From Chitinophagales bacterium 33-2 (GTDB lineage Bacteria > Bacteroidota > Bacteroidia > Chitinophagales > Chitinophagaceae), in NCBI GenBank assembly GCA_002050435.1, contig MWYV01000034.1, forward strand, positions 1-64,000: a stretch of 64,000 bases of DNA, given 5' to 3'. The notes beneath the pieces are model-generated. The model ran no database searches, was not told the origin of the DNA, and saw only the letters and a list, made by a program, of their open reading frames with translations. Position numbers and translations under genes: made by a program. Every line of letters begins with the position of its first letter. Within the stretch, counting starts at the first letter, position 1. Of the stretch, positions 1-10,263 are shown piece by piece.

Positions 1-2
1 TC

Positions 3-1136
3 TATTCATTGCTCACGGATACTTATGGGGATGTTCCTTATTCTGAATCGAACAGGGCAAAATCAGATGGTATCCTTGAACCAAAATTTGACAGGCAGCA
101 GGATATTTACCTTGATATTTTTCAGAAACTGGAAGAAGCCAATACTTTATTGAGTGAAGGCAATTCCATCGTTGCTTCAAGTGATCCGGTTTATCAGGGA
201 AATATTGCACGCTGGAGAAAATTTGGAAACTCTTTATACCTGCGTTTACTATTAAGAATTTCTGGTAAGGCAGAAGTAACCCAACTTGTTAGTGCCAAGA
301 TTAAAGATATCTTTGAAACCAATGCCGCCAATTATCCCATCATGGCGAATAATGCAGAATCAGCTATTTTAAGATGGACAGGAGTTGCACCTTATACTTC
401 TCCGTTAATGTCAGTTAGAGAACAGGATTTCAGAGCTCCTGGTATTGGCAGTTTTTTTATTGATAACCTGGTAACATGGAATGATCCACGTATTGATCTT
501 GCATACGGAACAGGTTCTCCAACTGTCACCAACCGTTTTGCCATTGCACCATTCCAGGGTTCTTTTGCAGGTATTCCAAGTGGTTATGCTCCGGGAAACA
601 ACCCCGGCAAAAAATCCTATTTCTATTCCATTACCAATAATGGAAATACAGGTCCTACATTAATGACCGAGCCCCTTGGTGGAATGATCATGAATTATGC
701 TGAACTGCAATTTATTCTTGCCGAAGCAGCAGCCAAAGGATGGATCAACAGCAGTGCAGAAACACATTATAACCAGGGCGTGCAGGCCAGCATTACCTTA
801 TGGCTTCCCAATTGGTCGGTGCCGGTAACAGACTACCTGATCGCTGCCGATATGCAATGGATTCCTGGTGCATCGCTGGAGGCTAAAATGGAGCGCATAC
901 ATCTGCAAAAATATTATGCATTATTTCTTACAGATTTTCAGCAATGGTTTGAATTCAGGCGCACAGGACATCCTGTTTTACCACAGGGTGCTGGTTTGAG
1001 AAACAATGGCGTGATGCCTGCGCGTATGACCTATCCTGTTTACGTGCAATCTACCAATCCAACAAATTACCAGGCAGCCATCGCCAACCAGGGACCGGAT
1101 CTGATCTCCACCCAGGTATGGTGGCAAAAGCCATAA
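3..1136 (+). CDS. SusD/RagB-family surface lipoprotein (5' end outside window)
   Basis: This is the C-terminal 377 residues of a SusD-like outer-membrane lipoprotein; the real start and lipobox lie upstream of the window. The visible protein opens with LTDTYGDVPYSES, which matches the conserved D-x-YGDVPYSE segment of the SusD-like (nutrient-binding) family, and carries the helical stretch MNYAELQFILAEAAAKGW typical of its TPR-like scaffold. SusD proteins sit on the cell surface and hand ligands to a SusC TonB-dependent channel, expected just upstream. Only 37 bp separate it from the next gene, and the run continues to the glycerol facilitator, so its ligand may be a glycerol or phosphodiester compound rather than a glycan (inference). 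The family call is firm; the substrate is not. Confidence 0.9.
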   Translation, partial: YSLLTDTYGDVPYSESNRAKSDGILEPKFDRQQDIYLDIFQKLEEANTLLSEGNSIVASSDPVYQGNIARWRKFGNSLYLRLLLRISGKAEVTQLVSAKIKDIFETNAANYPIMANNAESAILRWTGVAPYTSPLMSVREQDFRAPGIGSFFIDNLVTWNDPRIDLAYGTGSPTVTNRFAIAPFQGSFAGIPSGYAPGNNPGKKSYFYSITNNGNTGPTLMTEPLGGMIMNYAELQFILAEAAAKGWINSSAETHYNQGVQASITLWLPNWSVPVTDYLIAADMQWIPGASLEAKMERIHLQKYYALFLTDFQQWFEFRRTGHPVLPQGAGLRNNGVMPARMTYPVYVQSTNPTNYQAAIANQGPDLISTQVWWQKP

Positions 1137-1173
1137 CGTAAAAACAATTGCACTTCTACTTAAATAAATTGTA

Positions 1174-2673
1174 ATGAAAAAAATATTTATCTATTCCATA
1201 TTAATGCTTTCAGCAGGCATTTTCCTGGGATGTAAAAAAGGAAATTATCCCGGCGCTACTGTGAGCCCTTATATTTCGATTTTTGATGTTAGAAATATTT
1301 TCAAGGGGAATGACATTACGCTGGATACGGACAATATGTTTGGTGCCGACAAGATCACGGCTGTGGTGGTGTCGGATCATTCTGGAGGCAATCTTCCTCC
1401 GGGTTTGTTAATTGTTCAGGACAGCAGGCGACTGGGTCAGCTCAGAGGCATTGCCATTCCAATAGGAAACGAAGCAGCGAATTATGTTCCCGGTGATTCT
1501 GTAATCATCAATGTGGCAGGGAAAGTACTTAAGTCTGTAGACGGCATGCTGCAGTTAACCGGTGTGGGTGCCAGTGACATTACTAAAGTGGCTTCAGGTG
1601 TGGCGATTGCTCCTTCAATTGTTACTTCAAACAAGATCCTTGCAAATCCTGGAAATTATCAAAGCACACTTGTTACCATTACCAGCGCCGGTTTCGATCC
1701 TTCTTATCCTGCGGGTTCAACTTATGCCGGCGATCGTATCATCAACGATGGTTTTGGAAACATTGTTTTGCATACAGAACCAACAGCCAGTTTTGCAAAT
1801 GATGTATTGCCTTACCTGAGCAATTTTACCGGGATCGTTTTTGTTGCTACCGATGGCAGCCCGCAGTTAAGGCCGCGTGTGGATGGTGATATTACCATAC
1901 TCAGTTCCACTGCACCGAAAATCGCAGCTATGGTTATATCTGGTTACCTAACGGATCCAAGTGGTTCTGATGCCAATTATGAATACATACAGTTTCGTGC
2001 GACTAAGGATATCAATTTTGCACTTACTCCGTTTTCTGTAGTCACAACAAACAATGCAGGAACGAATGTGCCTACCGGGTTCCCCGCTAATGGCTGGGCA
2101 ACCGGAGGTTTAAGAACCTATAAAATCAATCTTACGTCAGGTACTGTTTTAAAAGGAGAATATTTTTATGTTGGTGGTAATCCAAAAATCTGGGGTGGAT
2201 CATCAACTGACATCAGCAGTTCCAAATTTTTTACAAAACTCTATGCCACAGTGGATGGTGATGGTTTTGGAACAAAAACCACAAATCTGCTTGCCAACAG
2301 TGGCAATGCAGGTGGTATAGCGGTTTTTGAAACTACCACAGTAGATGAACAGAGTGTTCCGGATGATGTTGTGTTTTATGGTGGCGCAGGTAGTTTGTAT
2401 ACGGCAGGGCCCCCTGAACGCGGATACCGCATTACCAATACAGATTATTACGATAAAACAAACCCGGTGACATTAAATGATCAGCCGTTTTATGCCATGG
2501 GATCCAATACTGGAAAATTTTCCTTTCCTACAACAGGTAATTTTTCAAAGCTTGGCGGAACTTATAATAAAGTAACAGGCAGATGGACACAGGCCAGAAT
2601 GCTGACCAGTGTTCCGCTGACCATTACTTCCATTGTTTCTGAAATTGAAGGCGGTACTACTATAGAGGAATAA
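1174..2673 (+). CDS. DUF5689-type surface lipoprotein
   Basis: A 499-residue lipoprotein. Residues 1-20 form a lipoprotein signal ending in the lipobox FLGC (Cys20). The first half (about 30-240) has the DUF5689 pattern: VVVSDHSGGNLPPGLLIVQD, then a block ending in RPRVDGDI, a domain common in Bacteroidota lipoproteins that accompany SusCD pairs. The C-terminal half (about 250-490) looks like a beta-sandwich domain and I do not recognise it. It sits between SusD and a phosphoesterase in a tight operon, so it is probably an accessory surface binding protein of the same uptake system. No enzymatic motif is visible. The ATG with an A-rich leader is the only start that keeps the signal peptide. 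Confidence 0.8.
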   Translation: MKKIFIYSILMLSAGIFLGCKKGNYPGATVSPYISIFDVRNIFKGNDITLDTDNMFGADKITAVVVSDHSGGNLPPGLLIVQDSRRLGQLRGIAIPIGNEAANYVPGDSVIINVAGKVLKSVDGMLQLTGVGASDITKVASGVAIAPSIVTSNKILANPGNYQSTLVTITSAGFDPSYPAGSTYAGDRIINDGFGNIVLHTEPTASFANDVLPYLSNFTGIVFVATDGSPQLRPRVDGDITILSSTAPKIAAMVISGYLTDPSGSDANYEYIQFRATKDINFALTPFSVVTTNNAGTNVPTGFPANGWATGGLRTYKINLTSGTVLKGEYFYVGGNPKIWGGSSTDISSSKFFTKLYATVDGDGFGTKTTNLLANSGNAGGIAVFETTTVDEQSVPDDVVFYGGAGSLYTAGPPERGYRITNTDYYDKTNPVTLNDQPFYAMGSNTGKFSFPTTGNFSKLGGTYNKVTGRWTQARMLTSVPLTITSIVSEIEGGTTIEE

Positions 2674-2680
2674 CATACTT

Positions 2681-4102
2681 ATGCGAAGAAGAAAATTTTT
2701 AAAGTCTATAGCATGGCTTACCGGTGGAATATTGCTTTCCCGGTGCACACCGGCCAGGCTTTTATTGCCCGATGGAAAGTCATTGACAGGAACAGTTTCG
2801 TCAAATGGAAAAGGCCTGAAAGAGGTTGTGGTAAGTGATGGTTATTCAGTTGTGGCGACAAGTAAAAATGGTCAGTTTGCATTTGTGCCTCATCCGGATG
2901 CCGTATGTATTTTTATTTCTACTCCATCAGGATTTGCATTTGAAAACACAGAAGGAATTGCCAGGCATTACCGCCTGTTGCAGGATGTGGATCTTCAGAA
3001 ATCCATTAATTTCGACCTTGTTCCTTTAGCCATCGATGATAATGAACACCAGTTCATCATCTGGGCAGATCCGCAGGTGGCCAATGCAAAAGATGTTGAA
3101 AAATTGATGCAGCAATCTGTTCCTGATGTTCAGAAATTAGTAGCAAATTCAGGATCCGGTGCATTGATGCATGGTATTGCTATAGGTGATATCGTATGGG
3201 ATAAACTGGAAATGTTCAGGGATCATGATCTTGCTGTGAAAAAAATGGGGATTCCATTTTTTCAATGCCTTGGCAACCACGATATGGATTACAGGAAAGG
3301 TGGTGATGAAACTTCTGATGATACTTTCCAGCAAACCTACGGACCTACCTATTATTCTTTCAACAGGGGAGAGGTGCATTATGTTGTTATGGACAATGTG
3401 CGCTACCTGGGAACGGAAAGAGATTATGACGGATATGTTCAGCAACACCAACTCGACTGGCTCAAAAAAGACCTGGAGTTTGTTCCTGCTAATAAATTGC
3501 TGGTGCTTTGTGTGCACATACCGGTGCACAGGCTCACCAATAATAGCGAAGCACTCTATGCGCTGTTAAAAAATCGGAATGTTCATATCATGTCCGGCCA
3601 TACCCATTTTAATGTGAATGTATTGAACGGAAACATTTATGAACACAACCATGGAACGGTTTGCGGTGCCTGGTGGACCGGCCCGGTTTGCAACGATGGA
3701 ACGCCATCAGGTTATGGAGTTTATAAAGTAAAAGGCACTTCACTGCAATGGCACTACCAGTCAACAGGAAAGGAAGCGGAATACCAGATGAAATTATATG
3801 TAAAGGAATTCAATCATTCAGAAAAGCAGCTCATTGCCAACATCTGGAATTACGATCCTGCATGGAAAAATGAGTATTTTGTTGATGGAGTGAGTAAAGG
3901 ACCGTTGGAACAGTTTGAAGGTTTTGATCCGCTGGCTTATGAACTCATGCTGGGTCCGAATCTTCCAAAGCCAAGAGGTTTTGCCGAGCCGCAACTTACC
4001 AGTCATTTATTCCGAACAGTGATTCCTGCAGGAGCAAAAGAGATCGAGGTAGTGGCAACAGACAGGTTTGGTAATGTTTTCCGTGCAAAAGAAAAAATCT
4101 GA
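2681..4102 (+). CDS. Calcineurin-type metallophosphoesterase, exported
   Basis: A 473-residue phosphoesterase. The N-terminus RRRKFLKS resembles a twin-arginine signal and ends in LSRC (Cys22), suggesting an exported lipoprotein. Residues 30-115 fit the small N-terminal beta domain of this subfamily. The catalytic core follows: WADPQ (Asp130), GDIVWD (169-174), GNHD (198-201), a conserved HIPVH, and SGHTH, which together supply the two-metal centre. The first motif has Q where most relatives have H. The last 130 residues match the C-terminal domain usually present in this group. The substrate could be a phosphomonoester or phosphodiester. It starts 7 bp after the DUF5689 gene and ends 6 bp before the SGNH gene, so it is co-transcribed with the glycerol genes. 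Confidence 0.85.
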   Translation: MRRRKFLKSIAWLTGGILLSRCTPARLLLPDGKSLTGTVSSNGKGLKEVVVSDGYSVVATSKNGQFAFVPHPDAVCIFISTPSGFAFENTEGIARHYRLLQDVDLQKSINFDLVPLAIDDNEHQFIIWADPQVANAKDVEKLMQQSVPDVQKLVANSGSGALMHGIAIGDIVWDKLEMFRDHDLAVKKMGIPFFQCLGNHDMDYRKGGDETSDDTFQQTYGPTYYSFNRGEVHYVVMDNVRYLGTERDYDGYVQQHQLDWLKKDLEFVPANKLLVLCVHIPVHRLTNNSEALYALLKNRNVHIMSGHTHFNVNVLNGNIYEHNHGTVCGAWWTGPVCNDGTPSGYGVYKVKGTSLQWHYQSTGKEAEYQMKLYVKEFNHSEKQLIANIWNYDPAWKNEYFVDGVSKGPLEQFEGFDPLAYELMLGPNLPKPRGFAEPQLTSHLFRTVIPAGAKEIEVVATDRFGNVFRAKEKI

Positions 4103-4108
4103 GTTACT

Positions 4109-4786
4109 ATGAAAATTATCTTATTCGTTTTGTCGCTGGCTATAAATTATTTTTGTCATGCACAATCCAAACCCTGGGACAGTACATATAAACCAGGTAA
4201 CTGGCAATTAATCGTGGACCAGTTCAGGCAATATCCTAATTCTTCAAAAGATATCATCTTCCTTGGCAACAGCATTACATCGGGTGTTGACTGGAATGAA
4301 CTATTGCAAAATCCGAATGTACGTAACCGTGGCATATCCAGCGATATTTCATTTGGTATTTTAGACAGGCTGGATGAGGTGACCGAAGGGAAACCTGCAA
4401 AAGTGTTCATACTTATTGGCATCAATGACATTTCCCGCAATGTGCCTGACAGTTTTATCCTGAAGAACTATCAGCTGATGATCACCAGGATCAAAAAAGA
4501 ATCACCCAATACAAAAATTTATTTTCAGACAATTCTTCCTGTGAACAATGAATTTAAGCCTTCAAGAAACCAGTTCAATAAAGATGAACACATCTTGTAC
4601 ATTAATGAGGAATTAAAAAAGATGGCTGAAAGAGAAAAGATTTGTCTGATCGATCTGCATTCACATTTTTCAGGGGCAGATCAAAAGCTGGATAAAAAAT
4701 ATACCTATGATGGTTTGCATTTAAATGCTGCAGGCTATGCGCTGTGGGCTGAACTCCTGAAGAAGGGTAATTATCTGAAAAATTAA
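4109..4786 (+). CDS. SGNH/GDSL-family esterase, secreted
   Basis: A 225-residue hydrolase with a signal peptide (about 1-19, ending CHAQ). The SGNH blocks are all present: GNSI with nucleophile Ser55, Gly in RNRGISSD, GIND (104-107, Asn106), and DGLHLN (Asp201, His204). Members act on acyl esters of lipids or acetylated sugars. This form is close in layout to the short platelet-activating-factor acetylhydrolase-like proteins of Bacteroidota. Six bp separate it from the phosphoesterase and 4 bp from the GDPD gene, so deacylation of a phospholipid or lysophospholipid before head-group cleavage is a reasonable guess. The true substrate cannot be read from the sequence. Confidence 0.85.
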   Translation: MKIILFVLSLAINYFCHAQSKPWDSTYKPGNWQLIVDQFRQYPNSSKDIIFLGNSITSGVDWNELLQNPNVRNRGISSDISFGILDRLDEVTEGKPAKVFILIGINDISRNVPDSFILKNYQLMITRIKKESPNTKIYFQTILPVNNEFKPSRNQFNKDEHILYINEELKKMAEREKICLIDLHSHFSGADQKLDKKYTYDGLHLNAAGYALWAELLKKGNYLKN

Positions 4787-4790
4787 AGCC

Positions 4791-5693
4791 ATGAAAAAAT
4801 ACCTGGTTCTTGTATTATATTCATGTTATATGATGGGATGCAATACGGCAAAGCAAAATGGCGCTACAATGGTACAGTTCGATAAACAGGGTCACCGTGG
4901 TGCGCGGGGTTTAATGCCTGAGAACACCATTCCATCTATGCTTAAAGCCATTGACCTTGATGTGACCACTCTTGAAATGGACCTTGTAATTTCAAAAGAC
5001 AAAAAAGTAGTAGTGTCACACGATCCCTATTTCAGCGAAAACATTACTACCAACCCGGAGGGTAAAACATTGACAAAGGCAGCTGCTTCCGCACTGCTGT
5101 TATACAACATGAATTATGACAGCATCAAAAAATATGATGTTGGTCTAAAGCCACACCCGCTCTATCCGCGGCAGGAAAAATTAGCCGTGTACAAACCTTT
5201 GTTGTCAGACCTGATCGAAGCATCTGAAACCTATGCAACCAGCAAGGGAAAGCAAATGCTGTATAATATCGAGATCAAATCCAAACCGGAAAATGATGGT
5301 AAGAAGCACCCACAGGTTGAAGAATTTGTTGACCTTGCCATGCAGGTGATTAAATCAGCTGGCATTTCATCCCGCACCACCATTCAATCATTTGATTTCC
5401 GTGCCTTACAAGTAATGCACAGGAAGTATCCTGCTATAACAACAGCCCTGCTCATAGAAGATTCTGATAAAAGAACCTTGCAGGCACAATTCGACCAGCT
5501 TGGTTTTTTTCCTTCTATTTACAGTCCGCACTTTTCTTTGGTTACTCCGGAACTTGTAAAATTTTGTCATGATAAAAACATCAGGGTGATCCCATGGACA
5601 ATTAATGACCTGGATGAGATCAAAAAACAACTGGGGATGAAAGTGGATGGGATTATTACTGATTATCCGGATCTTTTTGCACAACTAAACTAA
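4791..5693 (+). CDS. glpQ: Glycerophosphodiester phosphodiesterase lipoprotein
   Basis: A 300-residue GDPD enzyme that cleaves glycerophosphodiesters to sn-glycerol-3-phosphate and an alcohol. A lipobox MMGC (Cys17) makes it a probable periplasmic or surface lipoprotein. The GDPD signature is complete: HRG with His35, PENT (43-46), E-x-D (Glu62, Asp64) and SHD (His77) for acid-base catalysis and metal binding, and a C-terminal VIPWTIND followed by DGIITDYPD. The length is normal for the family. It lies 13 bp upstream of glycerol kinase. That order suggests that after cleavage a phosphatase releases glycerol for GlpF and GlpK, since no G3P transporter is in this run. Confidence 0.92.
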   Translation: MKKYLVLVLYSCYMMGCNTAKQNGATMVQFDKQGHRGARGLMPENTIPSMLKAIDLDVTTLEMDLVISKDKKVVVSHDPYFSENITTNPEGKTLTKAAASALLLYNMNYDSIKKYDVGLKPHPLYPRQEKLAVYKPLLSDLIEASETYATSKGKQMLYNIEIKSKPENDGKKHPQVEEFVDLAMQVIKSAGISSRTTIQSFDFRALQVMHRKYPAITTALLIEDSDKRTLQAQFDQLGFFPSIYSPHFSLVTPELVKFCHDKNIRVIPWTINDLDEIKKQLGMKVDGIITDYPDLFAQLN

Positions 5694-5706
5694 ATTGCAA
5701 AGCATC

Positions 5707-7200
5707 ATGGCAAAATATATTCTTGCGCTTGACCAGGGTACAACAAGTTCACGGGCAATCGTTTTTGATAAAAAAGGAAATATAGTTTCGCTTGCACAAA
5801 AGGAATTCACCCAGATCTTTCCAGAGCCCGGTTGGGTGGAGCATGACCCTAAAGAAATTTGGTCCACCCAAATCAGTGTAGCTACAGAAGCTGTGGTAAA
5901 GGCAGGGATCAGCATAGCTGATCTGGCAGGCATCGGGATCACCAACCAGCGGGAAACTGCTGTTGTGTGGGACAGGCGAACATCTGAACCAGTGTACAAT
6001 GCCATTGTGTGGCAGGACAGAAGAACAGCTGCATATTGCGATGAACTCAAACAGGATGGTTCTTCAACCATGATCAGGGAAAAAACAGGGCTTGTAACCG
6101 ATGCTTATTTTTCAGCGACCAAAGTAAAATGGATCCTTGACAATGTAGATGGAACAAGAGAAAGAGCAGCAAAAGGGGAATTGTGTTTTGGAACAATTGA
6201 TAGTTGGTTACTTTGGAAACTTACAAATGAAAAAGTTCACGCAACAGATGTAACCAATGCATCAAGAACCTTACTGTTTAATATCTATTCCATGGAATGG
6301 GATGATGCCCTTCTGGATCTTTTTACGATCCCACGGTCCATGCTGCCGGAAGTGCGTTCCAGCAGTGAGATCTATGGATATACTGAGCAGGTTCTAACCG
6401 CTGTGAGTTTGCCTGTGTGTGGTATTGCCGGTGACCAGCAATCGGCCTTGTTCGGACAAATGTGTATTCAGCCCGGAATGGTAAAGAATACCTATGGTAC
6501 CGGGTGTTTTATGTTGATGAATACAGGATCAACGCCTGTAACTTCAGCTAATAATTTACTGACAACAGTGGCATGGAAGCTCAATGGAAAAGTGGAGTAT
6601 GCACTGGAAGGCGGGGTTTTTATTGCTGGTGCTGTGGTGCAATGGCTGAGAGATGGTTTGAAGATCATCACCAGGTCTAAAGATATTGAACCACTGGTGG
6701 CAATGGCAGAAGATAATGGCGGTGTGTATATGGTGCCGGCGTTTACAGGATTGGGTGCTCCTCACTGGAACCAGCATGCACGTGGGCTGATCGTTGGTAT
6801 AACCCGTGGAACAACAGATGCCCACATCGCCAGGGCAGCCATTGAAAGTATTGCATTCCAGGTGATGGATGTTTTAAAGGCCATGCAGGCAGATGCCGGA
6901 TTGGCTATTAAAGAAGTGAGAGTGGATGGAGGCGCAACCATCAATAACCACCTGATGCAGTTTCAGAGCGATATGCTGAATACAAAAGTGGTGCGTCCAC
7001 GCATTACCGAAACAACAGCATTGGGTGCGGCTTATCTTGCAGGACTTGCCGTTGGGTTTTGGAAAGACCTGGAAGAAATCAGTGGCTACTGGGAGTCGGA
7101 TGTAGTTTTTGAAACAGTTATGAATGATGATGAAAGAAAGGAACATGTGCATAACTGGAACAAGGCCATTCGCGCAGCACTTGCATGGACAGAATCATAA
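5707..7200 (+). CDS. glpK: Glycerol kinase
   Basis: A 497-residue FGGY-family kinase that makes sn-glycerol-3-phosphate from glycerol and ATP. The N-terminal phosphate loop DQGTTSSR, the TNQRET and WQDRR glycerol-site motifs, [13 protein letters not shown], the GTG-x-F stretch and the C-terminal VDGGATIN block are all intact. A TTG codon 12 bases upstream (5695) is open, but ATG 5707 gives the normal [13 protein letters not shown] beginning, so I chose it. GlpF follows 9 bp later, the classical kinase-facilitator pairing. No GlpR-type regulator or GlpD dehydrogenase is in the window. Confidence 0.97.
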   Translation: MAKYILALDQGTTSSRAIVFDKKGNIVSLAQKEFTQIFPEPGWVEHDPKEIWSTQISVATEAVVKAGISIADLAGIGITNQRETAVVWDRRTSEPVYNAIVWQDRRTAAYCDELKQDGSSTMIREKTGLVTDAYFSATKVKWILDNVDGTRERAAKGELCFGTIDSWLLWKLTNEKVHATDVTNASRTLLFNIYSMEWDDALLDLFTIPRSMLPEVRSSSEIYGYTEQVLTAVSLPVCGIAGDQQSALFGQMCIQPGMVKNTYGTGCFMLMNTGSTPVTSANNLLTTVAWKLNGKVEYALEGGVFIAGAVVQWLRDGLKIITRSKDIEPLVAMAEDNGGVYMVPAFTGLGAPHWNQHARGLIVGITRGTTDAHIARAAIESIAFQVMDVLKAMQADAGLAIKEVRVDGGATINNHLMQFQSDMLNTKVVRPRITETTALGAAYLAGLAVGFWKDLEEISGYWESDVVFETVMNDDERKEHVHNWNKAIRAALAWTES

Positions 7201-7209
7201 ATAACAGCA

Positions 7210-7920
7210 ATGAATATTTTTATTGGCGAGATCATCGGAACCTTTCTATTACTCCTTCTTGGCAACGGGGTGGTGGCCAACGTAGTTTTAAATAAAACCA
7301 AAGGCCATAATGGAGGCTGGATCATAATAACACTTGGCTGGGCCATGGCAGTTTTTGTTGGCGTTTTTGTAGCGGCAAAATTAAGCGGCGCCCATTTAAA
7401 TCCGGCAGTTTCGATTGCGCTATTGATTACCGGCAAAATTTCTTTAAGCCAGTTGCCTTTATATATTGCAGGACAACTAACCGGAGCTATGCTCGGGGCT
7501 GCAGGTGTATGGGCTTCCTATCGCCAGCACTTCCTGGAAACGGACAATGCAGCAATAAAACTTGCTTGCTTCAGTACCGGCCCTGCCATCAGAAGTTATG
7601 GTCATAACCTGATTACCGAGATCATTGGAACCTTTACGCTCATCCTTGGTGTACTCTTTATTATTGCACCTTCCAGCAGTTTGGGCGCCCTTGATGCCCT
7701 GCCAGTAGCATTGCTTGTGTTGGCCATCGGGTTAAGTCTTGGCGGACCAACAGGATATGCCATAAATCCAGCAAGAGACCTGGGTCCCCGCATCATGCAT
7801 GCGATTTTGCCTATAGGAAATAAAGGAAGCAGCGACTGGAGTTATGCCTGGGTCCCCATTGCAGGGCCAATCATAGGCGCCGTACTGGCAGCATTACTGT
7901 TTTTGTATTTGCCTAAGTAG
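7210..7920 (+). CDS. glpF: Glycerol uptake facilitator (MIP family)
   Basis: A 236-residue inner-membrane channel of the aquaporin superfamily. Both half-helix signatures are present: HLNPAVS (NPA at 64-66) and AINPARDLGPR (NPA at 186-188). The Asp directly after the second NPAR is the usual mark of glycerol-conducting rather than water-only channels. Six hydrophobic membrane spans are visible. It closes the run that begins with SusD: glycerol released in the periplasm would enter here and be trapped by GlpK. No clear hairpin terminator was seen in the 103 bp before the peptidase gene. Confidence 0.95.
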   Translation: MNIFIGEIIGTFLLLLLGNGVVANVVLNKTKGHNGGWIIITLGWAMAVFVGVFVAAKLSGAHLNPAVSIALLITGKISLSQLPLYIAGQLTGAMLGAAGVWASYRQHFLETDNAAIKLACFSTGPAIRSYGHNLITEIIGTFTLILGVLFIIAPSSSLGALDALPVALLVLAIGLSLGGPTGYAINPARDLGPRIMHAILPIGNKGSSDWSYAWVPIAGPIIGAVLAALLFLYLPK

Positions 7921-8023
7921 CCGGCCTAATCAATAAAACCCACATATTGACCCATCTGGATTTCAGGATTCATTAAAAATTGCAATTCGAAATGGGTGAT
8001 ATTATCTGGTTTCCTTACCTTTT

Positions 8024-10162
8024 ATGAAAATCTGCAAAATGAAATCAGTATGCACTTCTGTTTTGGTCTTTATGTTTTTTATGGTGCACGCCCAGCCCAT
8101 TACCTCAAAATTTCCTAAAGAATTTAATGAACATGGAAATAAAAGAGTGGATAATTACTACTGGCTGAACACCCCGGATTCATTTACCATCAGTCACTTG
8201 CAAATAGAAAATGCTTACCTGGAAGCCTACATGAAACCAACCGGGGCCTTGCAGGATAAATTGTATAAAGAGATTGTGGGTCGCATGGAACAAAAAATGG
8301 AATCATTGCCTGTAAAAAGCAATGGCTACTGGTATTATTCCCGGTTCGAAAACGGCGCACAATACCCGAAATATTTTCGAAGAAAAAATAATATGCAGGC
8401 CAAAGAGGAGTTGATTCTTGATGTACCAGATCTTGCAAAAGACCATAATATATTCCTGGTATGGAATCGGAGGGTGAGTCCCGACAACCGCTACATGGCC
8501 TATGCAGTTGATACAACCGGTTCAAGAAGAGGCACGCTATTTATCAAAGATCTACACACCGGGAAATTATTAAAAGAAGTGGTCTATCCAATGTCCGGCA
8601 GCCTGGCCTGGTCTTCTGATAGTAAAATACTGTTTTATACAATTGCTGATAAAACAGTGCGTAGTTACAAAGTGATGCAGCACATCATTGGCACCGATCA
8701 AAAAACAGACAAAGAAATTTATACAGAAAATGATGTAACCTTCAGCATTGGCCTTTCTGCTTCGCAGGACAATCGCTATATTTTTATTATTTCAAATTCA
8801 ACAGATGTTTCAGAAGCACGGTTTATTGATGCTACCCAACCTGGAAAAGCACCTGTGTTGATCCAGGAAAGACAAAAAGGCCTGAAATATTTTCCTTCTT
8901 ATTATGGGGGTAATGTTTTTTATTTATACACCAATAAGGATGCAATAAATTTTAAGGTGGTAAACACGCCGGTTGCCGATCCATCATTAAAAAACTGGAA
9001 AGATATTGTACCGCATAAAGCGGATGAATTTATTGATGAATATTACGTACTAAAAAATCACCTGGTGGTGCAGTCTAAAAAAGGAGGGCTACCCAAGATC
9101 ACCATCACCAACAGGAACAACAACCAAACGCACGATCTTGTATTTTCAGAGGAAGCATTTATTACTGAAATGTCGATGGCTACTGATGAATGGAGTTCAG
9201 ACAGTATCCGTTTTTATTATGCCTCCCTGACAACGCCGGGATCAGAGTTTTCCTATAATTTAAATTCGAAGCAAAAGAAGTTATTAAAGCAGCAAAAAGT
9301 TGAAGGTGGATTTGATGCAAGTGCCTATCAAACCAAAAGGATCTGGAGCAAAGCCACTGACGGTACAAACATTCCGGTAACACTTGTTTACAGAAAAGAT
9401 AATTTTAAAAAAGATGGCAGTAATCCTTTGATGCTTTTTGCCTATGGATCGTATGGGGCATCATCAAATCCCTATTTCAACAGTGCCATATTCAGCCTGC
9501 TGGATCGTGGTTTTGTCTATGGTATTGCACACATCCGGGGCGGACAGGAATTAGGCCGTGAATGGTATGAAGCAGGGAGACAACTGAAAAAGAAAAACAC
9601 ATTTACTGATTTTATTGATGTTGCACAGCACCTGGTGAATGAAAAATATACAGCATCAGACAAGCTGTTTGCCAATGGTGGTTCAGCAGGCGGCATGCTG
9701 ATGGGCGCTATTACAAATATGCGCCCCGATCTTTTCCGTGGCATCATTGCAGAAGTTCCTTGGATGGATGTGATCAGCGATATGTTTGATCCGAATATTC
9801 CATTGGTGACACTCGAATACGACGAATGGGGCAATCCAAATGACAAGGAATTTTATCAGTATATGTTAAGCTGGTCTCCACTTGATAATGTAAAGCCTGC
9901 TCAGTACCCTTCCATTCTGGCAACCGGGGGTTTACATGATACACAGGTGCCCTATTTTTCTCCGGCTAAATGGGTAGCGAAGGTCAGGGAATTCAACCTT
10001 GGAAAAAATCCTGTTCTTTTAAAAACCAATATGGAAGCAGGGCATGGAGGTGCTTCAGGCAGATTTGAAAGGCAGAAACTCACTGCTTTAAAATTTGCGT
10101 TTGCCTTGCATGAAATGGGATGGGATGAAGAGAAGAAACAATTTAGGTACAAAGGATTTTAA
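8024..10162 (+). CDS. ptrB: S9 prolyl oligopeptidase family, oligopeptidase B type
   Basis: A 712-residue serine peptidase with an N-terminal signal peptide (about 1-23, ending VHAQ), so it is probably periplasmic. A seven-bladed propeller (about 70-420) precedes the alpha/beta-hydrolase domain. The catalytic triad is visible: GGSAGG (Ser554), LHDTQV (Asp639) and GHGG (His674). The blocks AYGSYGAS and HIRGGQELGREWYEAG are typical of protease II, which cleaves small peptides after basic residues. A strong hairpin follows directly, so it is the last gene of its transcript. It is probably monocistronic and unrelated to the glycerol genes. Confidence 0.92.
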   Translation: MKICKMKSVCTSVLVFMFFMVHAQPITSKFPKEFNEHGNKRVDNYYWLNTPDSFTISHLQIENAYLEAYMKPTGALQDKLYKEIVGRMEQKMESLPVKSNGYWYYSRFENGAQYPKYFRRKNNMQAKEELILDVPDLAKDHNIFLVWNRRVSPDNRYMAYAVDTTGSRRGTLFIKDLHTGKLLKEVVYPMSGSLAWSSDSKILFYTIADKTVRSYKVMQHIIGTDQKTDKEIYTENDVTFSIGLSASQDNRYIFIISNSTDVSEARFIDATQPGKAPVLIQERQKGLKYFPSYYGGNVFYLYTNKDAINFKVVNTPVADPSLKNWKDIVPHKADEFIDEYYVLKNHLVVQSKKGGLPKITITNRNNNQTHDLVFSEEAFITEMSMATDEWSSDSIRFYYASLTTPGSEFSYNLNSKQKKLLKQQKVEGGFDASAYQTKRIWSKATDGTNIPVTLVYRKDNFKKDGSNPLMLFAYGSYGASSNPYFNSAIFSLLDRGFVYGIAHIRGGQELGREWYEAGRQLKKKNTFTDFIDVAQHLVNEKYTASDKLFANGGSAGGMLMGAITNMRPDLFRGIIAEVPWMDVISDMFDPNIPLVTLEYDEWGNPNDKEFYQYMLSWSPLDNVKPAQYPSILATGGLHDTQVPYFSPAKWVAKVREFNLGKNPVLLKTNMEAGHGGASGRFERQKLTALKFAFALHEMGWDEEKKQFRYKGF

Positions 10163-10170
10163 ATTATATT

Positions 10171-10195
10171 AACCCGCTTTGCTGCGGGTTTTTTT
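10171..10195 (+). terminator. Rho-independent terminator after the S9 peptidase
   Basis: A perfect 7-bp stem AACCCGC/GCGGGTT with loop TTTGCT is followed by a T run. It starts 8 bases after the peptidase stop codon. Confidence 0.85.
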
Positions 10196-10263
10196 ATGAG
10201 GTTTTCTTATAACTGCTTTTGCGGGAACTAAAATATCTGTCGGCCCGCAGTAGTATGGAAAAT

